The notes under the pieces are model-generated. The model was not told the DNA's origin and made no database searches. It was given only the letters and a program-made list of their open reading frames with translations. Source: Actinomadura rudentiformis (lineage in GTDB: Bacteria; Actinomycetota; Actinomycetes; Streptosporangiales; Streptosporangiaceae). Taken from it: a DNA stretch of 64,000 nucleotides. The DNA is taken from assembly GCF_008923185.1 (NCBI RefSeq), contig NZ_WBMT01000017.1:186001-250000 (forward strand), written 5' to 3'. Shown here one piece after another: positions 52,203 through 60,400 of this stretch; the first letter of the stretch is position 1, and each line of letters opens with the position of its first letter. Position numbers and translations under genes: made by a program.

Positions 52203-53711
52203 TCAGGCGTCGACGAGGTCGGTCCCGGCGGACGGCGATCTGCCGGCGCGGGTGTAGCCGGTGAAGTCGGTGCCGGGCGGGTCCTGCTGGTCGTCGAACC
52301 CGCCGGGCACGACCGTGCGTCCGAGCCGCTGACGCACCTTGTAGCGCACGATGCCGAACCAGAACCGCGGATCGGTGGCCATCTCCTTGAGCGACAGGTC
52401 GAGGTTGAAGACCTGGGCGAACGTCCGCTCGACGTGGGCGTCCTCGCGGCTCGCGGCGGTGATGGCGTTGAAGATCGGCCAGCTGAGGCGCGCGGCCAGC
52501 CTGCGGCGCCAGGGAGCGACGACCTCACTCCCGGTCGCGAAGTCATAGGCCTGATCACGGGCCATCGCGAGCATCCAGGGCACGTCGAGTGATTTCTTCT
52601 GCCGGGCGAGGAACTCGCGGAAGAAGGGCGGGTCGAGGACGTCGCGGCCCGGCAGCATCTCGGCGAGGATCAGCGCGGAGCGGGCCGCCGAGCTCATCCC
52701 CTGGGCGTAGAACGGGTTGAACGCGCAGATCGAGTCACCGACGCAGACCAGCCCGAGCGGGGGCCGGTCGAGCAGATCGAAGCGGCGCCACCTGTTGCCG
52801 GTCGCACGGGTGAGGTGGACCTCGGAGGTCGGAGTGCAGGCACGCGCCGCCTGCCCGAAGGTCGGGGCCCGTACGCGGTCCACCGCGGCCTCGAAGGCGT
52901 CGGCCTCGCGCGGCATCCGGACGCCCCACGAGCCCATGCACACGATGGCGCGGTCGCCCTCGATCGGGAAGAAGTTGCTGAGGAACTCGTGCTCCTCGGG
53001 ATGGTCGCCGGTGTCCTGGGTCGGAGTGATGACCAGGTGCTTCCACCACCACGACTCCGGACGCCGGTCGGCGGGCGGCAGGTCGTACCACCGCGAGGTG
53101 TAGGTGACCTTGGCGTCGAGGGTCTTCTCCAGCGGCGCCGGCCATCCCGCCGCGCTCAGCCAGCCGACAACCGACGAGCCGCGCCCCAGCGCGTCCACGA
53201 CGAGCTCGGCGGCCAGGTACCCCGACTCGTCGCCCGTGCGGTACTCGACTCCCTCGACGCGCCCGCGCGCGGTGCCGCCCCCGCTGGAACGAAGCCCGGT
53301 GACGGTCACCCCCTCGCGGATCTCGACGGCCGGGAGCTCGCGGACCTTGTCGCGCAGGACCCGCTCGATGAGCACCCGTGAGCTGTAGACCATCGTCATC
53401 GACCCGGACTTGCGCGGGGCCCAGCCATCGTTCTCGCAGTACGCCGCGTCCATCGAGGGCATCAGGCGCATCCCGCCCGCGGCGATCAGTGCCTCCTCGA
53501 ACCCGGGGAAGATCTCACCGATCGCACGGCGCCCGGAGTTGAGGAGGAAGTGCGGGTGCTTGCTCTGCGGCACGCCCCGCCGATGCTGCGCGTCCGGCGG
53601 GAGCCGGTCCCGTTCAAGGACGATCACCTCGTCGAAATGCCTCGCGAGCACTCCCGCGGCGCACAGCCCCGCCACGCTGCCACCGAGCACCACGGCCGTC
53701 TTTCCCCGCAT
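52203..53711 (-). CDS. FAD-dependent monooxygenase/dehydrogenase
   Basis: A 502-residue flavoprotein of the group A monooxygenase/geranylgeranyl-reductase superfamily. The dinucleotide motif TAVVLGGSVAGLCAAGVLARHF opens the protein. VIVLERDRLP follows, then LVVDALGRGSS (DG-like motif) and VCVGDSICAFNPFYAQGMSSA (the GD motif that contacts FAD). The ATG at 53711 has GGAGGG just upstream. It is the first gene of an operon with a membrane protein and a TetR regulator. A hydroxylation of a lipid or polyketide-like substrate is plausible but unproven. Confidence 0.87.
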   Translation of the reverse strand: MRGKTAVVLGGSVAGLCAAGVLARHFDEVIVLERDRLPPDAQHRRGVPQSKHPHFLLNSGRRAIGEIFPGFEEALIAAGGMRLMPSMDAAYCENDGWAPRKSGSMTMVYSSRVLIERVLRDKVRELPAVEIREGVTVTGLRSSGGGTARGRVEGVEYRTGDESGYLAAELVVDALGRGSSVVGWLSAAGWPAPLEKTLDAKVTYTSRWYDLPPADRRPESWWWKHLVITPTQDTGDHPEEHEFLSNFFPIEGDRAIVCMGSWGVRMPREADAFEAAVDRVRAPTFGQAARACTPTSEVHLTRATGNRWRRFDLLDRPPLGLVCVGDSICAFNPFYAQGMSSAARSALILAEMLPGRDVLDPPFFREFLARQKKSLDVPWMLAMARDQAYDFATGSEVVAPWRRRLAARLSWPIFNAITAASREDAHVERTFAQVFNLDLSLKEMATDPRFWFGIVRYKVRQRLGRTVVPGGFDDQQDPPGTDFTGYTRAGRSPSAGTDLVDA

Positions 53712-53722
53712 GCACCCTCCAT

Positions 53723-53749
53723 TCATACAAACCATGAGTGAATGTATGA
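53723..53749. promoter_or_regulatory. Inverted repeat TCATACA-N13-TGTATGA (operator candidate)
   Basis: TCATACA at 53723-53729 is exactly complementary to TGTATGA at 53743-53749. It lies 12-38 bases upstream of the FAD monooxygenase start, in an A/T-rich stretch unlike its GC-rich surroundings. It fits a TetR operator for autoregulation of the operon. Confidence 0.55.
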
Positions 53750-53964
53750 TCAAAGGAAGCGGGGGTCAACAGGTGCGATCCGAACAAGCCCACAGGACCG
53801 GGGCTGACGCTGTGAGCTCGCGTAATCGTCCGGCGCGTATTCGTGGATGAGGGCGACGGGGCGTGCCTCGCCAGTCACGTTCGAGCGGTCTCCGGCCAGT
53901 TCAAGGAGCAGGGCCGCGACCGGTCCGGGGACCATGGTGGGACGTCGCCAGGCCGGTCAACGCG

Positions 53965-54007
53965 AGCCACTGACCCCGGACCGTGTTGATGGTCGGGGCC
54001 AGTGGCT
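53965..54007 (-). terminator. Strong hairpin next to the small ORF at 54012
   Basis: AGCCACTG-ACCCCGGACC at 53965-53982 pairs with GGTCGGGG-CAGTGGCT up to 54007, with small bulges and a GTGTTGAT loop. It lies just beyond the stop of the minus-strand ORF 54012-54317 and would terminate it. Confidence 0.65.
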
Positions 54008-54011
54008 GGCG

Positions 54012-54250
54012 TTACAAGTTGGGGCAGCCGGGCTTGGGCATGACCACGTCATCGCCGGTCGCGTCGGCGGGAATCGGGGGGAGTTCGGCGTGCTTGACGG
54101 TGTAGCCCGCGCCGGAGACGTAGGAGTTGAACGGTGCGGGCGCCGAGTTGTACTGGGTGCAGGCACCGTCCAGAGCGCCCCAGGAGAAGCCCATCCGGTC
54201 GTACTTGTTGCCGCGTGGATCGGATGGCCCGTGCCGAGTGCGACACCACA
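54012..54250 (-). CDS. Possible small secreted protein or gene remnant
   Basis: The minus-strand frame reads CRTRHGPSDPRGNKYDRMGF, then SWGALDGACTQYNSAPAPFN, and ends VVMPKPGCPNL. The composition (cysteines, aromatic residues, Asn/Ser/Pro) is protein-like and not a shadow of another gene, and a terminator follows its stop. No convincing start or ribosome site is visible. Further upstream the frame runs into the tRNA terminator, so the 5' part seems lost. It may be the C-terminal remnant of a longer secreted protein. Boundaries are approximate. Confidence 0.4.
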
Positions 54251-54316
54251 CGAGAATGTCCGGAAGTGTTATCTGGTGCTGCGGAATCCTGATGACATCT
54301 AGATGACAAACGATCA

Positions 54317-54348
54317 AGGCCTGATCGGGACGATCTCCGATCAGGCCT
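54317..54348 (-). terminator. Terminator of the tRNA-Ala gene
   Basis: AGGCCTGATCGG at 54317-54328 pairs perfectly with CCGATCAGGCCT at 54337-54348, with an 8-base loop. It lies 18 bases beyond the tRNA 3' end, and a T-rich tract (TTGATCGTTTG) follows on the minus strand. Confidence 0.8.
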
Positions 54349-54366
54349 CTGACGTGCGTTCCTGGG

Positions 54367-54440
54367 TGGAGCTGAGGGGATTTGAACCCCTGACCCCCTC
54401 GATGCGAACGAGGTGCGCTACCGGACTGCGCTACAGCCCC
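54367..54440 (-). tRNA. tRNA-Ala (anticodon CGC)
   Basis: On the minus strand the sequence folds into a full cloverleaf. Acceptor GGGGCTG pairs with CAGCTCC (one G-U). The D arm is GCGC-AGTCCGGTA-GCGC, the anticodon stem CCTCG/CGAGG with loop TTCGCAT (anticodon CGC, reading GCG), and the T arm CAGGGG-TTCAAAT-CCCCTC. The discriminator is A and CCA is not encoded. It is followed by an intrinsic terminator. Confidence 0.95.
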
Positions 54441-54496
54441 AAGGACTCCGCAAGGTTAGCAAACATTGGGGGTGCTTCGCGCATCGGCGGAGGGGG

Positions 54497-55057
54497 TCAG
54501 CCTCCCACTACGCGGCGGTCGTCGGCGTACTGGTCGAAGACCTCTTCCTCGGCGTGGGGCACGAGTTCGATCACCTCGGCGTCCTCGGCGGCGGCTTCGG
54601 CGGCGGCCCGGCGGGCCTCGGCGCGGGCGCGGGCGCGATCTTCGGCCTCGGCGCGGCGCTGGGCGGCGTCCATGCGAACGGCGACGCGGAGGAGGGAGAG
54701 GTGGCCGGCCAGGAGGAGGACGGGCGGCACGGAGACCCACCAGGGGGCCAGGCCTGTGGCGATCACCACGATCGAGGTCAGGGTGAGGAGGAGCAGGCCC
54801 GTGGTGCGGCGGCGGCGCCTGGCGATCACGGCGGCGCGGCCGGGGCGGCGGCGAGGTGCCGGGGCCGTGTCGGTGTCCTCGTCGAGGGTCTCCTCGGCGT
54901 CCTCCAGGGTGGGCTCCTCGAGCGTGAGCTCCTGGGTGTCGTCGGCTTTCTTGTGGAGGAGCCTGAATCCGGCCTCGCCATCACGGCGGAGCCACATGGG
55001 GACGAGGACGACGGCCCAGACCGCGACGATGGCCAGGTAGAGAACGGTGCTGCTCAC
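54497..55057 (-). CDS. glpR: SepX/GlpR-type divisome membrane protein
   Basis: A 186-residue protein: one N-terminal helix (TVLYLAIVAVWAVVLVPMWLRR), an acidic linker (ELTLEEPTLEDAEETLDEDTD), and two hydrophobic segments (GLLLLTLTSIVVIATG and VSVPPVLLLAGHLSLLRVAV). A long charged Ala/Arg/Glu helix and an acidic tail follow. This is the architecture of SepX (Streptomyces) and GlpR (Corynebacterium), which take part in cell division and bind the gephyrin-like protein Glp. The moeA/glp gene is in the same cluster at 59-60 kb. GTG at 55057 is the likely start. Confidence 0.8.
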   Translation of the reverse strand: MSSTVLYLAIVAVWAVVLVPMWLRRDGEAGFRLLHKKADDTQELTLEEPTLEDAEETLDEDTDTAPAPRRRPGRAAVIARRRRRTTGLLLLTLTSIVVIATGLAPWWVSVPPVLLLAGHLSLLRVAVRMDAAQRRAEAEDRARARAEARRAAAEAAAEDAEVIELVPHAEEEVFDQYADDRRVVGG

Positions 55058-55286
55058 CGGCCCACCGCCCGGGCACGCTGAACAGGCGGGCCGACTTTCG
55101 GCGCGCGCACGTGCATTGGGAGCAGGGCCACGACCCGCACGGTACGAGTCACTGTTAGATGTTGACGAGCATAAGGGGCGGTGTGTCGCGAGATCGATCT
55201 CGCGGTTACTCTCTGTTTGCGAACTCTTCTCGATCGCAGGATTCTTACGACCCGCACAAACTGGAAAGTCAGCACGGGCCCAAGTG

Positions 55287-55925
55287 TCACGGCGACGAGG
55301 ACGAACGCGGAAATGCCTGTTTGGTGCTGGCCAGCCAGCGGGAGCGAAGGCCGCCCGGTACGTCCTCGACCGTGAGGGCGTAGCAGATGTGGTCACGCCA
55401 GGCCCCGTCGATGTGAAGGTGACGGCGGCGAATTCCCTCTTCACGGAATCCCAGTTTTTCGACCACGCGGCGGCTGGCGGTGTTCTCCGGACGGATATTC
55501 GCCTCGACGCGGTGGAGTCCGACCGTGAAGAAACAGTGATCGACGGCAAGGGCGACGGCGGTCGGGATGACGCCTCGGCCCGCCACGTTGCGGTCCACCC
55601 AATAACCGATCTGGGCCGAACGGGCGGAACCCCAGACGACCGCGCCGATGGTCAACTGACCGGCGAACTTGCCCTCGTGGGTGACCACCCAGGGCAGCGC
55701 GAGGCCTTGCCGCGCCTCCCGGCGCATGGTGTGCACCATGCTGAGGTACGGACCGAGGCCGCTGCGGAACAGCGGTGTCTCGGGGTTGGTCGGCTCCCAT
55801 GGCCGCAGCCACTCGGCGTTGCGTACCCGGAGCTCTCGCCAGACTGCCGCGTCCCGATGCCGCAGTGGGCGCAGCCCAACCGGGCCCTCGGACAGGGTGA
55901 CCGGCCATCCGCGCAGTCGTTCCAC
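55287..55925 (-). CDS. GNAT-family N-acetyltransferase (RimJ-like)
   Basis: A 212-residue acetyltransferase: VGLRPLRHRDAAVWRELRVRNAEWLRPWEPT at the N terminus, then GQLTIGAVVWGSARSAQIGYWVD, the acetyl-CoA loop GRGVIPTAVALAVDHCF, and HRVEANIRPENTASRRVVEKLGF. RimJ acetylates N termini of ribosomal proteins; this clade is conserved beside the moeA-mogA cluster in actinomycetes. The start is a GTG at 55925. The 229 bases between it and glpR hold no gene. Confidence 0.9.
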   Translation of the reverse strand: MERLRGWPVTLSEGPVGLRPLRHRDAAVWRELRVRNAEWLRPWEPTNPETPLFRSGLGPYLSMVHTMRREARQGLALPWVVTHEGKFAGQLTIGAVVWGSARSAQIGYWVDRNVAGRGVIPTAVALAVDHCFFTVGLHRVEANIRPENTASRRVVEKLGFREEGIRRRHLHIDGAWRDHICYALTVEDVPGGLRSRWLASTKQAFPRSSSSP

Positions 55926-56087
55926 AGCTCCATGATTCCCTGGTGAAGTATCCGGACGCCATCAATTGTCGCCGACAACTCTGCCGGAGTGCAGGTCCGG
56001 AGCCTGGTGACACCCTCCCGAAACCGATGATGTGCCATCAGACCCGGAGAAATAGCGTCATGTGGCACGGAGTACGACAGCGGGCGG

Positions 56088-57536
56088 TCATGACCAGCGG
56101 CCGTCCTTCATGACCTTTTCGACCTCAAGGTCGTCGCTGAGCACGACGAGGTCGGCCTTCTTGCCCGGTTCCAGCGAGCCGATGCGGTCGTCCAGGCCGA
56201 GCGCGCGAGCCGGGATCAACGCGGCCGAACGGGCGGCGTCCTCGATCGGCACGCCCACGACCGTGACGGCGCGGCGGAAGCCGTCGGCCATCGTGATCGT
56301 GCTGCCCGCGATGGACGTGCCGCCGGCGAGCATGGCGCGGCCGTCCTTGACCTCGACGTTCATGACGCCCAGAGTGTACGAACCGTCGCCCATCCCGGCC
56401 GCCGCCATCGAGTCGGTGATGAGGGCGACGCGGTCGGCGCCCGCGGTGGTGAACGTGAGGCGCGCGACCTCGGTGTCGATGTGCACGCCGTCGTTGATCA
56501 GCTCGACGGTGACCCGCGGATCGTTCAGCGCGGCGACGATGGGGCCGCCCTCGCGGTGATGCAGGGGACGCATCGCGTTGAACAGGTGGGTGGCCACCCG
56601 CGCGCCCGCGTCGAACGCCTCCTTGACCTGCGCCGCGGTGCCGTCCGTGTGCCCGATCGCGGCGACGACGCCCTCGTCCACGGCGGCTCGTACGAGATCC
56701 AGGCCACCGGGCAGCTCGGGCGCCAACGTGATCATGCGGACGTGGCCGCCGCCCGCCTTGATCAGCCGCCGGAACTCGGAGAGATCGGGGTCGCGCAGCA
56801 GCGAGGGCTCGTGGGCGCCGCACCGGCCCACCGCGATGTACGGGCCTTCAAGATGGATGCCCGCGATGAGTCCCTCGGAGGCCAGCTCGGCCAGACTCGA
56901 CACCGCGTTGATCATCTCGTCCGTGCTGCCGGTGACCAGCCCGGCGGTCATGGTCGTCGTGCCGTGGGCACGGTGGAACTTCACGACCTGCCGCGCGTCC
57001 TCGGCCCGCCCGCTCTGGTACGAGTGTCCCGCGCCACCATGCAAGTGCATGTCGACGAATCCAGGCACCACGTACCGCCCGCCCAAGTCCAGAACATCGG
57101 CTTCGTCGGGTGAGGAGAAGCCATCCGCGCTGCGGTCGGAGCCGCCCACACCAGCCCTGGGGGAACCCGGGCCACGGCCAGAATCGCCTCCGCCAAGGCT
57201 GGAGGAGCCCAGGCCACTGCTGGACGCGCCCGCGCCGAGGCGAGAGGAGTCCGCGCCATGGCCGGAGGAGCCCGCGCCAAGGTCGAAGGAGCCCTGGCGA
57301 CGGCCGGGCGTGCCTGGGCCACGGCCGGATGCGCCCGCGCTGAAGTCGCGTGCGGCCTTGCCGGAGTCGGGTGCGGCCGTGCAGAGGTCGGATGCACCCG
57401 CACTCAGGGCGGGATCGCCTGGGCCATGGGCAGGGTCGCCTGTGCCAAGGCCGACAATCCGGCCGTCGTCGATGCGCAGCCAACCGTGTTGGACGGCGTT
57501 CGGGAGAACGAGACGGGCATTGGCAAGGACGGTCAT
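56088..57536 (-). CDS. nagA: N-acetylglucosamine-6-phosphate deacetylase with low-complexity insertion
   Basis: Deacetylates GlcNAc-6-P for amino-sugar use and wall recycling. The amidohydrolase signs are intact: PGFVDMHLHGGAGHSYQSG (HxH), HLEGPYI (metal Glu), AIGHTDGTAAQV and HLFNAMRPLHHREGG (His ligands), ALITDSMAAAGM (catalytic Asp) and IPARALGLDDRIGSLEPGKKADLVV. The protein is 482 residues against about 380 normally. Residues 32-146 are a Gly/Ser/Ala/Pro-rich stretch inserted between GRIVGLG and VLDLGGRYVVPGF, in a loop of the small beta domain. Just upstream lies an isomerase remnant. Confidence 0.92.
   Translation of the reverse strand: MTVLANARLVLPNAVQHGWLRIDDGRIVGLGTGDPAHGPGDPALSAGASDLCTAAPDSGKAARDFSAGASGRGPGTPGRRQGSFDLGAGSSGHGADSSRLGAGASSSGLGSSSLGGGDSGRGPGSPRAGVGGSDRSADGFSSPDEADVLDLGGRYVVPGFVDMHLHGGAGHSYQSGRAEDARQVVKFHRAHGTTTMTAGLVTGSTDEMINAVSSLAELASEGLIAGIHLEGPYIAVGRCGAHEPSLLRDPDLSEFRRLIKAGGGHVRMITLAPELPGGLDLVRAAVDEGVVAAIGHTDGTAAQVKEAFDAGARVATHLFNAMRPLHHREGGPIVAALNDPRVTVELINDGVHIDTEVARLTFTTAGADRVALITDSMAAAGMGDGSYTLGVMNVEVKDGRAMLAGGTSIAGSTITMADGFRRAVTVVGVPIEDAARSAALIPARALGLDDRIGSLEPGKKADLVVLSDDLEVEKVMKDGRWS
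57099..57443. repeat. Degenerate GC-rich repeat array inside nagA
   Basis: About 345 bases of imperfect short repeats built from units such as GGCCACGGCC and GCCCGCGCC, in phases of about 12-24 bases. They encode Gly/Ser/Ala/Pro-rich text (GAGSSGHGADSS, SSGLGSSSLGGG). All copies keep the reading frame open. The borders coincide with the insertion point in NagA. Confidence 0.75.
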
Positions 57537-57543
57537 GGCAGGT

Positions 57544-57683
57544 TCACACCTCGGCGTCGAGGATGACCGACCGGGTCAGGTTGCGCGGGTGTCGGGATCC
57601 AGCCCGCAGTTGCGAGCGATCTCGACGGCGAGCCGTTATATGCGGATCAGGTCGGCCAGCGGGTCCAGGTCACTCACGATCAT
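57544..57683 (-). pseudogene. C-terminal remnant of a SIS-type sugar-phosphate isomerase
   Basis: On the minus strand DLDPLADLIRI is followed by a TAA (57636-57638), then RLAVEIARNCGLDPDT. After a one-base frame change comes PRNLTRSVILDAEV and a TGA ending 7 bases before the nagA start. The pattern RLAxxxAxxxGLDPDxPRxLTRSV is the C terminus of SIS-domain amino-sugar isomerases/deaminases. An in-frame stop and a frameshift show decay. It was probably the first gene of a nag operon. Confidence 0.7.
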
Positions 57684-58109
57684 AGTTCCGTCCACCCTCT
57701 GTCACCTGGGCGGACAGCTCCGCCAACGCCGCTCGCCGAATGTCCAGACCATCCTGAGGGGATGTCTCGCCGCGCCTTCTACCTGTCGGCCCGGCAGCAG
57801 GTGCTCATCTGCATACGCGGCGGCGCCGTCGCCCAGAGCGTGAGCCCCGTGCAGCCGCTGCAATCCAGAGAGCCCGCTACGCCTCGGAGTAGCAGCAACG
57901 GCGGCACACCCACCCTGCCCAGCCGCGCCACCCAGCCCGATCAGGCGCCCGACGGCCGGAGTTGGCAGGCATGCCGGGAGGTGTTGCTGATCAGAGTGTG
58001 GGGTCGGGAGCGGGTGGCCAGGTTGGGGGTGTCGGGAGCGGGTGGCCATCTTGGAGGGCGTCGCCGAGCGGTAGGGCGGCACGCCGGCGGGCGTGTCGGC
58101 GTTTGGTGC
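57684..58109. other. Unassigned stretch between nag remnant and mogA
   Basis: No gene could be supported here. A minus-strand frame at 57702-58082 contains ALGDGAAAYADEHLLPG but lacks family resemblance. A direct repeat TCGGGAGCGGGTGGCCA occurs at about 58005 and 58031. It may hold further debris of the lost isomerase gene. Confidence 0.4.
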
Positions 58110-58622
58110 TCAGGGGGTGTGGGGGGTGAGTGGGTCGCCGGTGCCGGGGGTGGGGTGGTCGCCGCCGCCTATCTGGTCTATGGCGTGGTAGAGCACCGGG
58201 GCCAGGACGGCCATGCCGTCGCGGACGCCGCCTGTGGAACCGGGGAGGTTGACGATGAGCGTGCGGCCGGCGACTCCGGCCAGGCCGCGCGACAGTATGG
58301 CGGTCGGGACGGCGTCGCGGCTCTGCATGCGGATGGCTTCGGCGATGCCCGGTATCTCGCGTTCGATCACGCGGCGGGTCATCTCGGGGGTCAGGTCCAT
58401 GGGGGTGAGCCCGGTGCCGCCGGTGGTGACGACGAGGTCGTACTCCGACTCCACGGCGTCCCGCAGGACCTCCGCGACCGGATCGCCGTCGGGGATCACC
58501 ACCGGGCCGTCCACCTGGCAGCCGAGGTTCTGCAGCAGCTCGACGAGCACCGGCCCGGACTTGTCGGCGTACACGCCGGCCGCCGCCCGGTTGGACACCG
58601 TGACGGCCATCGTCCGGATCAT
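58110..58622 (-). CDS. mogA: Molybdenum cofactor biosynthesis protein MogA/MoaB-like
   Basis: A 170-residue MoaB/Mog-fold protein, MIRTMAVTVSNRAAAGVYAD at the start, then DLVVTTGGTGLTPMDLTPEMTRRVIEREIPGIAEAIR and LPGSTGGVRDGMAVLAPVLYHAI, the molybdopterin-binding motifs. It adenylylates molybdopterin before molybdenum insertion by MoeA. ATG 58622 follows GGAGG. It is 55 bases after moaC on the same strand. Confidence 0.93.
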   Translation of the reverse strand: MIRTMAVTVSNRAAAGVYADKSGPVLVELLQNLGCQVDGPVVIPDGDPVAEVLRDAVESEYDLVVTTGGTGLTPMDLTPEMTRRVIEREIPGIAEAIRMQSRDAVPTAILSRGLAGVAGRTLIVNLPGSTGGVRDGMAVLAPVLYHAIDQIGGGDHPTPGTGDPLTPHTP

Positions 58623-58677
58623 CGTCGCCTCCATGGTCCGTCCGGACCGGTTCGGTGCGTATTCGGCATGCGGGCGC

Positions 58678-59175
58678 TCAGGACTCGCCGCGGCGCCAGA
58701 CGCCGGTCTTGCCGCCGGTCTTCTCCTCCACCCGCACGTCGGTGATCATCGCGGCCGGATCGATGGCCTTCACCATGTCGATCAGCGCCAGGCCTGCGAC
58801 GGTGACGGAGGTCAGCGCCTCCATCTCCACGCCGGTGCGGTCGGCGGTACGGACGGTCGCGCTGATCGCGACGCCGCCGTCCTGGACCACCAGGTCGACC
58901 GAGACGCCGTGGAGGGCGATCGGGTGGCAGAGCGGCACCAGGTCGGGGGTGCGCTTGGCGCCCATGATCCCAGCGATCCGCGCGACCGACAGCGCGTCGC
59001 CCTTGGGCACGTCGCCGGAACGCAGCGCGACGACGCAGTTGGATGACAGCCGTACGAAACCCGTGGCGGTGGCGGTACGGGACGACACGTTCTTGGCCGA
59101 CACGTCGACCATGCGTGCCGCTCCCGACGAGTCCAGATGCGTGAAACCGGTGAACTCCGAACCCATGGCGCTCAT
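58678..59175 (-). CDS. moaC: Cyclic pyranopterin monophosphate synthase MoaC
   Basis: A 165-residue MoaC, acting with MoaA in the first step of molybdenum cofactor synthesis. Motifs: HLDSSGAARMVDVSAKN at the N terminus, AGIMGAKRTPDLVPLCHPIAL (catalytic His and Lys region), and GVEMEALTSVTVAGLALIDMVKAID. The start overlaps the moeA stop (ATGA), and GAGG lies upstream within moeA. moaA is not in the window. Confidence 0.95.
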   Translation of the reverse strand: MSAMGSEFTGFTHLDSSGAARMVDVSAKNVSSRTATATGFVRLSSNCVVALRSGDVPKGDALSVARIAGIMGAKRTPDLVPLCHPIALHGVSVDLVVQDGGVAISATVRTADRTGVEMEALTSVTVAGLALIDMVKAIDPAAMITDVRVEEKTGGKTGVWRRGES

Positions 59176-60395
59176 GACGGCAACCTCAAGACCTCGACAG
59201 GCGAACCGGCGGGCACGTCCACGGCGTCCTCTGGCAACACGATGAGCGCGTTCGCCGACGACAGCGCGGCCAACTGATGGGATCCCTGTCCCTCCGCCGG
59301 AGTGACGGTGTAACTCTGCTGCATATGTGTACCCCGGTTATGCGCGAGGGTCGCACGCAGGAAGTGTGTGAGCCCGGCCGGGGACTTCAGGTCCTCGGCC
59401 AGTACCGCGGTAACGGTGGGCAGTGGTTCCGGTGCCAGGCCCTGCATGGCGCGTAGGGCTGGCCTGACGAATACCTGGAACGAGACGTACGCGCTGACCG
59501 GGTTGCCAGGCAGCGTGAAGATGGGTGTGCCCTCCAACAGGCCGAACCCCTGGGGCTTGCCAGGCCGCATCCGCACCTTGTGGAACTGCACGGTGCCGAC
59601 TCCTGTCAGCACCTCCTTGACCACGTCACGCACGCCCATGGACACACCGCCGGACGTGACAAGGGCGTCTGCACGCATGAGCTGGTCTTCCAGGGTCTCC
59701 AGCACCTTGCGCGGATCGTCCTCGACCATGGTCTGCCGGTACCCGACTCCGCCCGCCTCGATCACCGCGGCGGTGAGCATGAAGCTGTTGGAGTCCCAGA
59801 TCTGCCCCGGCGCCAGCTCGGAGCCCGGTTCCCGCAGTTCGCTGCCCGTGGACAGCACGACGACGCGCGGCTTGGGCCGTACGACGGCGCGAGCACGACC
59901 GACCGCCGCGAGCATGCCCAGTTGGGCGGCGCCCAGCCGGGTCCCCGGACCCGCGACGATCTCACCTGCCCGAACGTCCTCGCCGGACCGCCGGATGTAG
60001 TGGCCGGGCGGCGCGGAACGGTTGATCCGGACGGTCGCGGCGCCGCCGTCCGTCCACTCGACCGGGATGACCGCGTCGGCACCGGCGGGCATCGGAGCGC
60101 CCGTCATGATCCGGGCGGCCAGGCCAGGGCGTATCGCGGTCACCCCGGAGTCGCCAGCGGCGATGTCACCGATCACTGGCAACACCGCCGGCTCGGCCTC
60201 CGAGGCCTTCGCGACGTCGGCCGACACCACCGCGTACCCGTCCATCGCGGAGTTGTCGAAGGGCGGCAGCGACACCGGCGCGGTCACCGGCTCGGCGAGC
60301 ACACTGCCCGCCGCCTCCAGCAGCGCCAGGTCGAGCGGCGGCAGCACCGGCACGTTGGCCAGGATGTCCGCCAGATGCTCGTCGACCGTCCTCAT
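59172..60395 (-). CDS. moeA: Gephyrin-like molybdopterin molybdotransferase MoeA (Glp)
   Basis: A 407-residue MoeA. The start is MRTVDEHLADILANVPVLPP. Domains follow: LPPFDNSAMDGYAV (domain with the conserved Asp-Asn), IMTGAPMPAGADAVIPVEW, VVLSTGSELREPG, DALVTSGGVSMGVRDVV (molybdopterin site) and FTLPGNPVSAYVSFQVFV. It inserts molybdenum into adenylylated molybdopterin. In Corynebacterium the homologue in this cluster, Glp, binds membrane protein GlpR and acts in cell division. It is followed by moaC with an overlap. A duplicated segment lies directly before its start. Confidence 0.94.
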   Translation of the reverse strand: MRTVDEHLADILANVPVLPPLDLALLEAAGSVLAEPVTAPVSLPPFDNSAMDGYAVVSADVAKASEAEPAVLPVIGDIAAGDSGVTAIRPGLAARIMTGAPMPAGADAVIPVEWTDGGAATVRINRSAPPGHYIRRSGEDVRAGEIVAGPGTRLGAAQLGMLAAVGRARAVVRPKPRVVVLSTGSELREPGSELAPGQIWDSNSFMLTAAVIEAGGVGYRQTMVEDDPRKVLETLEDQLMRADALVTSGGVSMGVRDVVKEVLTGVGTVQFHKVRMRPGKPQGFGLLEGTPIFTLPGNPVSAYVSFQVFVRPALRAMQGLAPEPLPTVTAVLAEDLKSPAGLTHFLRATLAHNRGTHMQQSYTVTPAEGQGSHQLAALSSANALIVLPEDAVDVPAGSPVEVLRLPS

Positions 60396-60400
60396 GCGAC

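Noticed and set aside
57258..57685. Plus-strand frames across the nagA repeat
   Set aside because: They read the repeat array and isomerase debris antisense; the text is a simple Ala/Gly/Arg repeat without start signals.
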